DNA of 64,000 nucleotides from Vibrio amylolyticus (GTDB taxonomy: Bacteria > Pseudomonadota > Gammaproteobacteria > Enterobacterales > Vibrionaceae), in contig NZ_JAJHVV010000013.1 of the NCBI RefSeq assembly GCF_023145695.1, positions 62,001 to 126,000 of the forward strand. Direction: 5' to 3'. Position 1 is the first letter of the stretch, and every line of letters begins with the position of its first letter. The position numbers and the translations under genes were made by a program. The notes beneath the pieces are model-generated. The model was not told where the DNA came from, did not search any database, and worked only from the letters and a program-made list of their open reading frames with translations. Below, piece by piece: positions 8,281 to 18,057 of the stretch.

Positions 8281-11200
8281 TTACTCGTCAGAAGAGAAGC
8301 CTGCATTTAGAAGTGCTGCTAGGTTATCTGTCGCTTGTTCAGCTGACGGACCTTCCTGTTGCTCTTCACGCTGCTTTTGACGCTCTTGGTGGTATGCGAA
8401 ACCAGTACCAGCTGGGATCAGACGACCAACAATAACGTTCTCTTTCAGACCACGTAGATCATCACGCTTACCAGAAACCGCAGCTTCTGTTAGTACACGT
8501 GTTGTCTCTTGGAATGATGCTGCTGAGATAAATGACTCAGTCGCAAGAGAAGCTTTAGTGATACCTAGTAGATCACGTTCGAAGCGAACCAGTTCTTTAC
8601 CTTCAGCTTCTAGAGCGCGGTTAGCGATCTTAACGTTGTGGTATTCAACTTGCTCACCAGGCAAGAACTCAGAGTCACCAGCGTGCGTAATCGTACACTT
8701 ACGTAGCATTTGACGAACGATAGTCTCAATGTGCTTATCGTTAATCTTAACGCCTTGTAGACGGTAAACTTCTTGAACTTCGTTAGCGATGTACTGAGTC
8801 ACAGCGTGAATACCACGTAGACGTAGAATGTCATGTGGAGTCTCTGGACCATCAGCGATTACATCACCACGTTCGATCTTCTCACCTTCGAATACGTTAA
8901 GCTGACGATGCTTAGGAATCATCTCTTCGTAAGCGTCACCGCCTTCACGAGTAATAACTAAACGACGCTTACCTTTCGTCTCTTTACCGAATGACACAGT
9001 ACCTGTGTGCTCAGCAAGAATCGCAGGCTCTTTCGGCTTACGTGCTTCAAATAAGTCAGCAACTCGAGGTAGACCACCGGTGATATCTTTGTTTCCGCCA
9101 GATTTCTGAGGGATACGAGATAACGTGTCACCGATGCCAACTTCTGCACCATCTTCGATGTTAACAATCGCTTTACCAGGTAGGAAGTAGTGAGCTGGCA
9201 TATCAGTACCAGGAATCATTACGTCGTTACCTTGCTCATCAACAAGTTTGATAGCTGGACGCATATCTTTACCTGCTGCTGGGCGAGCGGCTGCATCAGT
9301 CACTTCACTTGAAGAAAGACCAGTTAGATCATCTGTTTGACGAGAAACCGTCACACCATCAATCATATCTACGAATTGGATACGACCTGCCACTTCAGTG
9401 ATGATTGGCATAGTATGCGCTTCCCAGTTCGCAACAACTTCGCCAGCAGTAACAGCGTCGCTGTCTGCTTTGCTAAGAATCGAACCGTATGGAAGTTTGT
9501 GTTTCTCTTTAGTACGGCCAAACTCATCAATGATCGTCATCTCAGAAGCACGAGATGTGATAACCAGTTTCTTATCTTTGTTGATAACAAACTTAGCATT
9601 GTGAAGTTTAACAGTACCTGTAGTCTTAGCTTGGATGCTGTTTTCTGCTGCGGCTGTAGATGCTGCACCACCGATGTGGAACGTACGCATCGTTAGCTGT
9701 GTACCCGGCTCACCGATAGATTGAGCAGCAATAACACCTACTGCCTCACCTTGGTTTACTAGGTGGCCACGTGCTAGGTCACGACCGTAACACTGTGCAC
9801 AACAACCAAAGTCTGCATCACAGGTAACAACTGAACGTACTTTCATACGGTCAACAGAGTTGTCTTCCATGATCTGACACCACTTCTCATCAATTAGAGT
9901 ATTACGTGGAATCAGGACATCTTCAGTACCAGGCTTAAGAACATCTTCAGCAACAACACGACCAAGAGCAAGTTCAGAAAGTGCAACTTTAACGTCACCA
10001 CCTTCGATATGAGGCATCATGTCGACACCTTCATGCGTACCACAGTCATGTTCATGTACTACAACGTCTTGAGCAACGTCTACTAGACGACGAGTTAGGT
10101 AACCCGAGTTTGCTGTTTTCAGTGCTGTATCCGCAAGACCCTTACGAGCACCGTGCGTTGAAATAAAGTACTGAAGGACGTTTAGACCTTCTTTAAAGTT
10201 CGCAGTGATCGGCGTTTCGATGATTGAACCATCTGGACGGGCCATCAGACCACGCATACCCGCTAGCTGACGAATCTGTGCAGCAGAACCACGAGCGCCC
10301 GAGTCAGCCATCATGTAGATGCTGTTAAACGACTCTTGTTGCTCTTCTTCACCGTCGCGGTTTACAACTGTCTCAGAAGACAGGTTATCCATCATTGCTT
10401 TCGCAACACGGTCATTCGTAGATGCCCAGATATCGATAACTTTGTTGTAACGCTCACCCGCAGTAACAAGACCAGATTGGAATTGCTCTTGGATTTCACG
10501 AACTTCAGCTTCTGCTTCTTCGATTTCAGTGTACTTAGCTGCCGGAACAACCATGTCATCGATACCTACAGAAACACCAGAAAGTGCAGCGTATGCAAAA
10601 CCTGTGTACATGATTTGGTCAGCGAAGATAACCGTGTCTTTCAGACCAAGCTTACGGTATGCCTCGTTAAGTAGAGTAGAAATTTGCTTCTTACCCAACT
10701 TTTGGTTAACTAGGCTAAACGGTAGACCTTTAGGTACGATAGACCACAACATTGCACGACCAACAGTGGTATCAACCATGTCAGTGCTTGTTGTGCTGTT
10801 ACCATCTTCATCCACAACAGATTCAGTGATACGTACTTTAACGCGAGCGTGTAGCTCTGCGCTCTTAGTACGGTATGCCTTCTCAGCCTCTTCAGGGCCA
10901 GCAAGGTACATACCTTCACCTTTCGCGTTGATCATGTCACGCGTCATGTAGTAAAGACCTAATACAACGTCCTGAGAAGGAACGATGATTGGGTCACCTG
11001 ATGCTGGAGACAGAATGTTATTCGTCGACATCATCAGAGTACGAGCTTCTAGCTGAGCTTCCAAGGTTAACGGTACGTGTACCGCCATTTGGTCACCATC
11101 GAAGTCGGCGTTATATGCCGCACACACTAGTGGGTGAAGCTGAATCGCTTTACCTTCGATTAGTACTGGTTCGAACGCTTGAATACCAAGACGGTGAAGT

Positions 11201-12483
11201 GTTGGTGCACGGTTCAATAGTACTGGGTGTTCGCGGATAACTTCGTCTAGGATATCCCAAACAATAGCTTCTTCGCGCTCTACCATTTTCTTAGCTGCTT
11301 TGATTGTCGTAGCCATGCCACGAGTCTCTAACTTGCTGTAGATGAATGGTTTGAATAGCTCAAGTGCCATCTTCTTAGGAAGACCACACTGGTGCAGACG
11401 TAGGTATGGACCAACTGTGATAACAGAACGGCCAGAGTAGTCTACACGTTTACCTAGAAGGTTCTGACGGAAACGACCTTGTTTACCCTTGATCATATCA
11501 GCAAGAGATTTCAGAGGACGTTTGTTAGAACCAGTAATCGCACGACCGCGACGACCGTTATCTAGAAGGGCATCAACAGACTCTTGCAACATACGCTTTT
11601 CGTTACGCACGATGATGTCTGGAGCCGCTAGCTCTAGAAGACGCTTCAAACGGTTATTACGGTTGATTACACGACGGTATAAATCGTTCAGATCAGACGT
11701 AGCAAAACGACCGCCATCTAGTGGTACTAGAGGACGTAGATCTGGCGGAAGTACAGGAAGTACGGTTAGGATCATCCACTCAGGGTTGTTACCTGATTGA
11801 ATAAACGCTTCAACTAGCTTAAGACGCTTAGTCAGCTTCTTACGCTTAGTTTCAGAGTTTGTTGTCTCTAACTCTTCACGCATCTGCTCAGCTTCAGCGT
11901 GCATATCCATGGTTGAAAGCAGATCTTTGATCGCTTCAGCACCCATCTTAGCGGTGAATTCATCACCCCACTCTTCTAGACGATCAAGATACTCTTCTTC
12001 AGTAAGCATCTGTGATTTTTCTAGATCCGTCATACCCGGCTCAGTTACAACGTACATTTCGAAGTAAAGAACACGCTCGATATCACGTAGAGGGATATCC
12101 ATCAACAAACCGATACGAGACGGCAGTGATTTTAGGAACCAGATGTGAGCAACTGGAGATGCAAGCTCGATGTGGCCCATACGGTCACGACGAACTTTAG
12201 TTTGTGTAACTTCAACGCCACACTTCTCACAGATAACACCACGGTGCTTCAAGCGTTTGTATTTGCCACAAAGACATTCGTAGTCTTTAACTGGACCAAA
12301 AATACGTGCACAGAAAAGACCATCACGTTCTGGTTTGAACGTACGATAGTTGATCGTTTCTGGTTTTTTAACTTCACCAAAAGACCATGAACGAATCTGG
12401 TCAGGTGAAGATAGACCGATTTTGATCGCGTCAAATTCTTCGGTCTTATGCTGTGCTTTTAGAAAGTTTAATAAGTCTTTCAC
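8281..12483 (-). CDS. rpoC: RNA polymerase subunit beta'
   Basis: This is the largest subunit of RNA polymerase; with beta it forms the catalytic cleft. At 1,400 residues it is close to the E. coli length. The N-terminal zinc site is seen near residues 70-88 (CLCGKYKRLKHRGVICEKC), the catalytic magnesium motif NADFDGD near 458-464, and the second zinc cluster CDADFGCCAQCYGRD around 880-900. The bridge-helix/trigger-loop region follows (QSIGEPGTQLTMRTFH). It is the last gene of the operon, 87 bp after rpoB, and a strong terminator follows. No mutation-like oddity is visible. Confidence 0.99.
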   Translation of the reverse strand: MKDLLNFLKAQHKTEEFDAIKIGLSSPDQIRSWSFGEVKKPETINYRTFKPERDGLFCARIFGPVKDYECLCGKYKRLKHRGVICEKCGVEVTQTKVRRDRMGHIELASPVAHIWFLKSLPSRIGLLMDIPLRDIERVLYFEMYVVTEPGMTDLEKSQMLTEEEYLDRLEEWGDEFTAKMGAEAIKDLLSTMDMHAEAEQMREELETTNSETKRKKLTKRLKLVEAFIQSGNNPEWMILTVLPVLPPDLRPLVPLDGGRFATSDLNDLYRRVINRNNRLKRLLELAAPDIIVRNEKRMLQESVDALLDNGRRGRAITGSNKRPLKSLADMIKGKQGRFRQNLLGKRVDYSGRSVITVGPYLRLHQCGLPKKMALELFKPFIYSKLETRGMATTIKAAKKMVEREEAIVWDILDEVIREHPVLLNRAPTLHRLGIQAFEPVLIEGKAIQLHPLVCAAYNADFDGDQMAVHVPLTLEAQLEARTLMMSTNNILSPASGDPIIVPSQDVVLGLYYMTRDMINAKGEGMYLAGPEEAEKAYRTKSAELHARVKVRITESVVDEDGNSTTSTDMVDTTVGRAMLWSIVPKGLPFSLVNQKLGKKQISTLLNEAYRKLGLKDTVIFADQIMYTGFAYAALSGVSVGIDDMVVPAAKYTEIEEAEAEVREIQEQFQSGLVTAGERYNKVIDIWASTNDRVAKAMMDNLSSETVVNRDGEEEQQESFNSIYMMADSGARGSAAQIRQLAGMRGLMARPDGSIIETPITANFKEGLNVLQYFISTHGARKGLADTALKTANSGYLTRRLVDVAQDVVVHEHDCGTHEGVDMMPHIEGGDVKVALSELALGRVVAEDVLKPGTEDVLIPRNTLIDEKWCQIMEDNSVDRMKVRSVVTCDADFGCCAQCYGRDLARGHLVNQGEAVGVIAAQSIGEPGTQLTMRTFHIGGAASTAAAENSIQAKTTGTVKLHNAKFVINKDKKLVITSRASEMTIIDEFGRTKEKHKLPYGSILSKADSDAVTAGEVVANWEAHTMPIITEVAGRIQFVDMIDGVTVSRQTDDLTGLSSSEVTDAAARPAAGKDMRPAIKLVDEQGNDVMIPGTDMPAHYFLPGKAIVNIEDGAEVGIGDTLSRIPQKSGGNKDITGGLPRVADLFEARKPKEPAILAEHTGTVSFGKETKGKRRLVITREGGDAYEEMIPKHRQLNVFEGEKIERGDVIADGPETPHDILRLRGIHAVTQYIANEVQEVYRLQGVKINDKHIETIVRQMLRKCTITHAGDSEFLPGEQVEYHNVKIANRALEAEGKELVRFERDLLGITKASLATESFISAASFQETTRVLTEAAVSGKRDDLRGLKENVIVGRLIPAGTGFAYHQERQKQREEQQEGPSAEQATDNLAALLNAGFSSDE

Positions 12484-12504
12484 ATTCAGCTCCTGTAAGG
12501 AGTT

Positions 12505-12534
12505 AAAAGCAGCCCGGTAACTCCAGGCTGCTTT
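12505..12534 (-). promoter_or_regulatory. Hairpin in the rpoB-rpoC spacer
   Basis: On the minus strand AAAGCAGCC-N-GGGCTGCTTTT forms an 8- to 9-bp stem with a 10-base loop and a short U run, some 20 bases before rpoC. It resembles a weak terminator that RNA polymerase must read through, or a stabilising or processing hairpin. A second small inverted repeat (CTCCTTACAGGAG) covers the rpoC ribosome-binding site. Confidence 0.5.
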
Positions 12535-12570
12535 CTACCAAATAACCCATTTTCTATAACAGAAAAAAGA

Positions 12571-15500
12571 TTACTCTTTGTCTTCTAGCTCGATGTTGAT
12601 ACCTAGCGAGCGAATCTCTTTCAACAATACGTTGAACGATTCTGGCATGCCAGGTTCCATGCTGTGGTCACCGTCTACGATGTTCTTATACATCTTAGTA
12701 CGGCCGTTAACGTCATCAGACTTAACCGTTAGCATTTCTTGAAGCGTGTAAGCAGCACCGTATGCTTCTAGTGCCCATACTTCCATCTCACCGAAACGCT
12801 GACCACCGAACTGAGCTTTACCACCAAGTGGTTGCTGAGTTACTAGGCTGTACGAACCAGTAGAACGAGCGTGCATCTTGTCATCAACAAGGTGGTTCAG
12901 TTTCAGCATGTACATGTAACCAACAGTTACAGGACGCTCAAACGCATCACCAGTACGACCATCAAACAACGTAAGCTGACCAGATTCTGGTAGATCACCC
13001 AGTTTTAATAGCTCTTTGATTAACGTCTCAGAAGCACCATCGAACACAGGTGTAGCAATCGGTAGACCGCCACGTAGGTTCTTAATCAACGTGCGAACTT
13101 GATCATCTGACAGTTCAGCAATGTCAACTTTCTGGCGAGTATCACCAAGATCGTAAACTTCCTGTAGGAAATTACGGAACTTGTGCAGTTCCTGTTGTTC
13201 CTTCAGCATTTTATTGATCTTGTCACCGATGCCTTTCGCAGCTAGACCTAAGTGTACTTCTAAGATCTGACCGATGTTCATACGCGATGGTACACCCAGC
13301 GGGTTCAGTACGATATCAACAGGGCGACCCGTTTCATCGTATGGCATGTCTTCAACAGGGTTAATCTTAGAGATTACACCTTTGTTACCGTGACGACCGG
13401 CCATCTTATCACCCGGTTGGATACGACGCTTAACAGCTAGGTATACTTTAACAATCTTAAGTACGCCTGGTGCTAGGTCATCACCTTGAGTGATCTTACG
13501 ACGCTTAGTTTCAAACTTCTTATCGAAATCAGCTTTTAACTCATCCCATTGCTCAGCAAGTTGCTCAAGCTGCGATTGAAGCGCATCGTCTTCAAGCGTT
13601 TGCTCTAGCCATTGCTTACGACCAATAGAGTCAAGCTTAGCTTCAGAGTAACCACCATTGATAAGAACAGCACGAACACGAGCAAGTAGACCACCTTCAA
13701 GAATTTGGAACTCTTCAGTAAGGTCTTTCTTCGCTTCTTTCAGCTGCATCTGTTCAATTTCAAGCGCACGCTTGTCTTTCTCTACGCCATCGCGAGTGAA
13801 GACTTGAACGTCGATGATAGTACCTGAAACAGAGTTTGGTACACGCAGTGATGTATCTTTAACATCTGATGCTTTTTCACCGAAGATTGCACGTAGTAGC
13901 TTCTCTTCAGGAGTCAGTTGAGTTTCACCTTTAGGGGTTACTTTACCAACGAGGATGTCACCACCCTTAACTTCAGCACCAATGTAAACGATACCTGACT
14001 CGTCTAGTTTAGACAGAGCAGATTCACCTACGTTTGGAATATCAGCAGTGATCTCTTCAGAACCCAGCTTAGTATCACGAGCCACACAAGATAGTTCTTG
14101 AATGTGAATCGTCGTGAAACGGTCTTCTTGAACTACGCGCTCAGATACTAAGATCGAGTCTTCGAAGTTGTAACCATTCCAAGGCATGAATGCGATACGC
14201 ATGTTTTGACCAAGCGCTAGCTCACCAAGGTCTGTTGAAGGACCATCAGCAAGAACGTCACCGCGAGCAACAGGTTCACCTGGCATAACGGTTGGGCGTT
14301 GGTTAATACATGTGTTTTGGTTCGAACGCGTGTATTTCGTTAGGTTGTAGATGTCGATACCAGCTTCGCCAGGAATCAGCTCATCTTCATTAACCTTAAC
14401 TACGATACGAGACGCATCTACTGATTGAACAGTGCCGCCACGTTTCGCTACCGCTGTAACACCAGAGTCAACTGCGATGTTACGTTCGATACCTGTACCA
14501 ACTAGAGGCTTATCAGCTTTTAGTGTAGGTACGGCTTGACGTTGCATGTTCGCACCCATCAATGCACGGTTCGCATCATCGTGTTCTAGGAACGGGATAA
14601 GCGAAGCAGCGATAGATACTACTTGGTTTGTCGCAACGTCCATGTAGTTAACATGTTCGCGAGGGTGAAGACCAGATTCACCTTTCTGACGAGCAGTGAT
14701 TAGCTCTTCAGCAAACGTTGAATCGTCAGTCAGTATTGTGTTCGCCTGAGCGATAACAAACTGGCCTTCCTGAATAGCAGAAAGGTAATCAACCTCTTCG
14801 GTCACAACACCATCAACAACACGACGGTACGGAGTCTCTAGGAAACCGTAATCATTACAACGTGCGAATGCTGAAAGTGAGTTAATCAGACCGATGTTTG
14901 GACCTTCAGGTGTTTCGATAGGACATAGACGACCGTAGTGAGTTACGTGTACATCTCGAACTTCAAAACCAGCACGCTCACGTGTAAGACCACCAGGACC
15001 TAAAGCAGAAATACGACGCTTATGCGTCACTTCTGACAATGGGTTGTTTTGATCCATAAACTGAGACAGCTGTGAAGAGCCAAAGAATTCTTTAACTGCA
15101 GCAGAAATAGGCTTAGCGTTGATCAGATCTTGAGGCATGATTGCATCAAGGTCACCAAGGCTTAGGCGCTCTTTAACAGCACGTTCTACACGCACTAGAC
15201 CAACACGGAATTGGTTCTCTGCCATTTCACCAACACTACGGATACGACGGTTACCAAGGTGGTCGATATCGTCCACTTCGCCTTTACCGTTACGGATCTC
15301 GATCAGACGCTTCATTACTGAAATGATGTCTGTTTCGTCTAGTGTGCCTTGTTCGCCAGCATCTTCACGCTCAATTGAGCTGTTGAATTTCATACGGCCT
15401 ACAGTTGATAGGTCGTAACGATCTTCATTGAAGAATAAGCTTTCAAACAGTGTTTCTGCAGCATCTTTTGTTGGCGGCTCACCAGGGCGCATCATGCGGT

Positions 15501-16599
15501 AGATTTCTACCAAAGCTGAAAGGCGATCAACAGTACTGTCAATGCGCAATGTTTCAGACATGAATGGACCGTGGTCTAGATCGTTCGTAAATAGAACTTC
15601 TAGAGCTTTGTGACCCGCTTGAGATAAGTTTGCAAGAGCTTCTAGGCTGATCTCGTGGTTTGCACCAACAATGATCTCGCCAGTTGCTTCGTTGATGTAA
15701 TCTTTCGATGCAACTTTACCAACGATGTACTCTACAGGTACTTCGATGTGCTCTACGCCATCTTTTTCAAGTTGACGGATGTGACGTGCCGTAACACGAC
15801 GACCTGTCTCAACGTAAGTCTTACCATTTGCTTCAATATCAAATGACGCAGTTTCACCACGTAGACGATCAGGAACTAACTCCATTAATAGAGTTTTGTC
15901 TTTAACTTCGAAGTTCACTTTCTCAAAGAATAGATCCAGGATCTCTTCTGTGGTTTTACCAAGTGCACGAAGAATGATCGAAGCTGGTAGCTTACGACGG
16001 CGGTCTATACGTACGTATAAGTTATCCTTAGGATCGAACTCAAAGTCTAACCATGAGCCACGGTAAGGAATTACACGTGCGTTATATAGAACTTTACCTG
16101 ACGAGTGGGTCTTACCCTTATCGCTGTCGAAGAACACGCCTGGGCTTCGGTGCAGCTGGGATACGATAACCCTCTCAGTACCATTAATTACGAAGGTACC
16201 ATTGTCTGTCATAAGCGGAATTTCGCCCATGTAGACTTCTTGTTCTTTAATATCTTTTACGGTACCTGCTGGCGCGTCTCTATCAAAGATCACTAGGCGA
16301 AGTTTTACGCGTAGAGGTTTTGAATAAGTTACGCCGCGGATTTGACATTCTTTAACATCAAATACAGGCTCACCAAGACGGTAGCTAACGTATTGCAGCT
16401 CTGAATTGCCGTTATAGCTCTGAATTGGAAAAACAGAACGGAAAGCAGCTTCAAGACCGTATTGCCCTTCAGGATCCTGTTCGATAAATTTGTCGAACGA
16501 ATCGAGCTGGATCGATAACAGGTATGGAATGTCCAAAACTTGTGGACGAGTACCAAAATCCTTACGGATGCGTTTTTTCTCGGTATAAGAGTAAACCAT
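12571..16599 (-). CDS. rpoB: RNA polymerase subunit beta
   Basis: Catalytic subunit of RNA polymerase, 1,342 residues as in E. coli. The rifampicin pocket is readable: SSQLSQFMDQNNP followed by THKRRISALGPGG. Asp, His and Ser are the usual residues at the positions equivalent to E. coli 516, 526 and 531, so no classical rifampicin-resistance change is present. The C-terminal GDKMAGRHGNKG and the QPLGGKAQFGGQRFGEMEVWA region, which pairs with beta', are intact. It follows rplL after a 235-bp spacer containing an attenuator and another hairpin, and precedes rpoC by 87 bp. Confidence 0.99.
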   Translation of the reverse strand: MVYSYTEKKRIRKDFGTRPQVLDIPYLLSIQLDSFDKFIEQDPEGQYGLEAAFRSVFPIQSYNGNSELQYVSYRLGEPVFDVKECQIRGVTYSKPLRVKLRLVIFDRDAPAGTVKDIKEQEVYMGEIPLMTDNGTFVINGTERVIVSQLHRSPGVFFDSDKGKTHSSGKVLYNARVIPYRGSWLDFEFDPKDNLYVRIDRRRKLPASIILRALGKTTEEILDLFFEKVNFEVKDKTLLMELVPDRLRGETASFDIEANGKTYVETGRRVTARHIRQLEKDGVEHIEVPVEYIVGKVASKDYINEATGEIIVGANHEISLEALANLSQAGHKALEVLFTNDLDHGPFMSETLRIDSTVDRLSALVEIYRMMRPGEPPTKDAAETLFESLFFNEDRYDLSTVGRMKFNSSIEREDAGEQGTLDETDIISVMKRLIEIRNGKGEVDDIDHLGNRRIRSVGEMAENQFRVGLVRVERAVKERLSLGDLDAIMPQDLINAKPISAAVKEFFGSSQLSQFMDQNNPLSEVTHKRRISALGPGGLTRERAGFEVRDVHVTHYGRLCPIETPEGPNIGLINSLSAFARCNDYGFLETPYRRVVDGVVTEEVDYLSAIQEGQFVIAQANTILTDDSTFAEELITARQKGESGLHPREHVNYMDVATNQVVSIAASLIPFLEHDDANRALMGANMQRQAVPTLKADKPLVGTGIERNIAVDSGVTAVAKRGGTVQSVDASRIVVKVNEDELIPGEAGIDIYNLTKYTRSNQNTCINQRPTVMPGEPVARGDVLADGPSTDLGELALGQNMRIAFMPWNGYNFEDSILVSERVVQEDRFTTIHIQELSCVARDTKLGSEEITADIPNVGESALSKLDESGIVYIGAEVKGGDILVGKVTPKGETQLTPEEKLLRAIFGEKASDVKDTSLRVPNSVSGTIIDVQVFTRDGVEKDKRALEIEQMQLKEAKKDLTEEFQILEGGLLARVRAVLINGGYSEAKLDSIGRKQWLEQTLEDDALQSQLEQLAEQWDELKADFDKKFETKRRKITQGDDLAPGVLKIVKVYLAVKRRIQPGDKMAGRHGNKGVISKINPVEDMPYDETGRPVDIVLNPLGVPSRMNIGQILEVHLGLAAKGIGDKINKMLKEQQELHKFRNFLQEVYDLGDTRQKVDIAELSDDQVRTLIKNLRGGLPIATPVFDGASETLIKELLKLGDLPESGQLTLFDGRTGDAFERPVTVGYMYMLKLNHLVDDKMHARSTGSYSLVTQQPLGGKAQFGGQRFGEMEVWALEAYGAAYTLQEMLTVKSDDVNGRTKMYKNIVDGDHSMEPGMPESFNVLLKEIRSLGINIELEDKE

Positions 16600-16686
16600 G
16601 GGGTTCCTCAGCTCGCTGATAAGTGACCCAAACTGCCCAAGACACTAGAAAGTGGGGCAGTGACTAACAACTGTTTACTGTAGTGA

Positions 16687-16711
16687 CACTATTATGTTTA
16701 CAACAATAGTG
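16687..16711 (-). promoter_or_regulatory. Inverted repeat in rplL-rpoB spacer, possible processing site
   Basis: CACTATT and AATAGTG form a 7-bp stem around an 11-base loop, between the attenuator and rpoB. In E. coli an RNase III cleavage hairpin sits at this place, so that role is a reasonable inference. On the plus strand it is followed by six T, but no plus-strand gene ends here. Confidence 0.4.
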
Positions 16712-16771
16712 CTTTTTTGCATGGATAACGGTGCTTAAACAGCGGGAAAATTCACCGGTACCCTACAGCGC

Positions 16772-16802
16772 AAAAAGGCCGGTGGTTAATAAACCACCAG
16801 CC
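16772..16802 (-). terminator. rplL-rpoB attenuator
   Basis: On the minus strand GGCTGGTGGTT-TATT-AACCACCGGCC is an 11-bp stem followed by TTTTT, 33 bases after the rplL stop. It sits where E. coli has the partial terminator that sets the L12:RNA polymerase ratio. It must be leaky because rpoBC depend on read-through. Confidence 0.8.
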
Positions 16803-16834
16803 ATTAGCCTTACGGCTATGAAATTAAGTAATAA

Positions 16835-17203
16835 TTACTTAATTTCAACAGTTGCACCAGCTTCTTCTAGCTGAGCTTTAAGAGCTTCAGCTTCAGCTTT
16901 GTCAACGCCTTCTTTAAGTGCAGCAGGAGCTGAGTCTACTAGACCCTTAGCTTCTTTAAGGCCTAGACCTGTAGCGCCACGTACTGCTTTGATAACTTGT
17001 ACTTTGTTACCGCCAACAGCAGAAAGGATCACGTCAAATTCAGTTTGCTCAGCAGCAGCTTCGCCACCAGCAGCGCCACCAGCTACAACAGCAGCAGCAG
17101 CAGATACGCCGAATTTCTCTTCCATAGCTTCGATAAGCTCAACAACTTGCATTACAGACATTTCTGCAACTGCGTCTAGGATTTGCTCGTTAGTAATAGA
17201 CAT
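16835..17203 (-). CDS. rplL: 50S ribosomal protein L7/L12
   Basis: This acidic stalk protein of the large subunit recruits translational GTPases. The 122 residues show an N-terminal dimer domain, an Ala/Gly-rich hinge (about 37-52) and a C-terminal factor-binding domain with GGNKVQVIKAVR and LGLKEAKGLVD. It lies 57 bp after rplJ, followed by the attenuator before rpoB. Translation is normally coupled to rplJ through the L10 leader. Confidence 0.98.
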   Translation of the reverse strand: MSITNEQILDAVAEMSVMQVVELIEAMEEKFGVSAAAAVVAGGAAGGEAAAEQTEFDVILSAVGGNKVQVIKAVRGATGLGLKEAKGLVDSAPAALKEGVDKAEAEALKAQLEEAGATVEIK

Positions 17204-17260
17204 AACAATTCTCTTTTAAGTCAACAATTAGTTTATTTTACAATCAGTAGAAAGCAAGGC

Positions 17261-17755
17261 TTATGCCGCAGCTTCTTCTTTTTGATCACGTAAAGCAGCG
17301 ATAGTACGTACCAGCTTGCCAGCAGAAGCTTCTTTCATGCACATCATTAGGCGTGCAATAGCTTCGTCGTAAGTTGGTAGTGTCGCTAGTACTTCAGCGT
17401 CAGTTAGTGCGCCTTCAAATGCAGCGGCTTTGATCTCGAAATCTTTGTTCTCTTTCGCGAAGTCTTTAAAAAGACGCGCGCCAGCACCTGGGTGCTCGTT
17501 AGAGAATGCAATCAGAGTAGGACCAGTGAAAGTGTCTTGTAGACACTCGTAGTCTGTACCCTGAACTGCACGGCGTGCTAAAGTGTTACGCACAACTCTC
17601 ACATAAACACCCGCTTCACGCGCTTGCTTACGTAGAGAAGTCATTGCGCCAACTTCAACGCCACGAGAATCAGCTACAACTGCAGAAAGTGCACCACTGG
17701 CAGCTTCGTTGACTTCAGCAACAATTGCTTTTTTGTCTTGAAGGTTTAAAGCCAT
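17261..17755 (-). CDS. rplJ: 50S ribosomal protein L10
   Basis: Base of the ribosomal stalk: it binds 23S rRNA and carries the L7/L12 dimers through its C-terminal helix. It also represses its own translation as the L10(L12)4 complex. The 164-residue length is usual; the start MALNLQDKKAIVAEV is typical of the family. GAGT in the leader (GGAGTAAATCC before ATG on the minus strand) is the ribosome-binding site. An L10-type leader lies upstream and rplL downstream. Confidence 0.97.
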   Translation of the reverse strand: MALNLQDKKAIVAEVNEAASGALSAVVADSRGVEVGAMTSLRKQAREAGVYVRVVRNTLARRAVQGTDYECLQDTFTGPTLIAFSNEHPGAGARLFKDFAKENKDFEIKAAAFEGALTDAEVLATLPTYDEAIARLMMCMKEASAGKLVRTIAALRDQKEEAAA

Positions 17756-17867
17756 TTGGATTTACTCCTGGTTGTCGTTACACCACTCACTATTATCACA
17801 ACAGTGAGAGTTAATAAGGTGCAGTCCCAGAAGAAAGAAACTCGATACAATGAAACATTATACAAAA

Positions 17868-17957
17868 AATCTTTCTGTCAGTTCGGGCACCATCTACGTA
17901 GGATGATTAAGTCAACTGCGAACAATTAACACCTACGGTCTTGGACGGAGACTGTTT
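17868..17957 (-). promoter_or_regulatory. L10 leader (rplJL autoregulatory element)
   Basis: On the minus strand the leader contains CCGTAGGTG ... CATCCTACG TAGATGGTGCCCGAA, in which CCGTAGG pairs with CCTACG and a conserved GGTGCCCGAA follows. This matches my memory of the E. coli rplJ leader (Rfam L10_leader class), the binding site for L10(L12)4. It sits about 110-200 bases upstream of the rplJ ATG. The limits given are approximate. Confidence 0.75.
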
Positions 17958-18016
17958 CTAACTCAATTTACTGATAAATCAATAAAAGAAATTAACGTCA
18001 GCCCCAACCACAAATT

Positions 18017-18053
18017 AGGCGCAGAATTATACACTAATTCTGCGTCTAAGCAA
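18017..18053 (-). promoter_or_regulatory. rplJ promoter inside an inverted repeat
   Basis: On the minus strand TTGCTT (18048-18053), a 16-base spacer and TATAAT (18026-18031) make a strong promoter. It overlaps a 13-bp inverted repeat (18017-18029 with 18035-18047, one mismatch) just after the rplA stop. The hairpin lacks a T run, so it is at best a weak rplA terminator. Confidence 0.7.
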
Positions 18054-18057
18054 ATAA

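Noticed and set aside
8154..8435. 93-residue frame in the rsd-rpoC spacer running into rpoC antisense
   Set aside because: It crosses the rpoC terminator hairpin and the conserved 3' end of rpoC and has no family resemblance.
10529..10951. 140-residue frame antisense to rpoC
   Set aside because: Overlaps conserved rpoC sequence fully and has the composition expected for a shadow frame.
15137..15418. Arg/Ser-rich 93-residue frame inside rpoB, opposite strand
   Set aside because: Typical shadow of an rpoB segment with no independent support.
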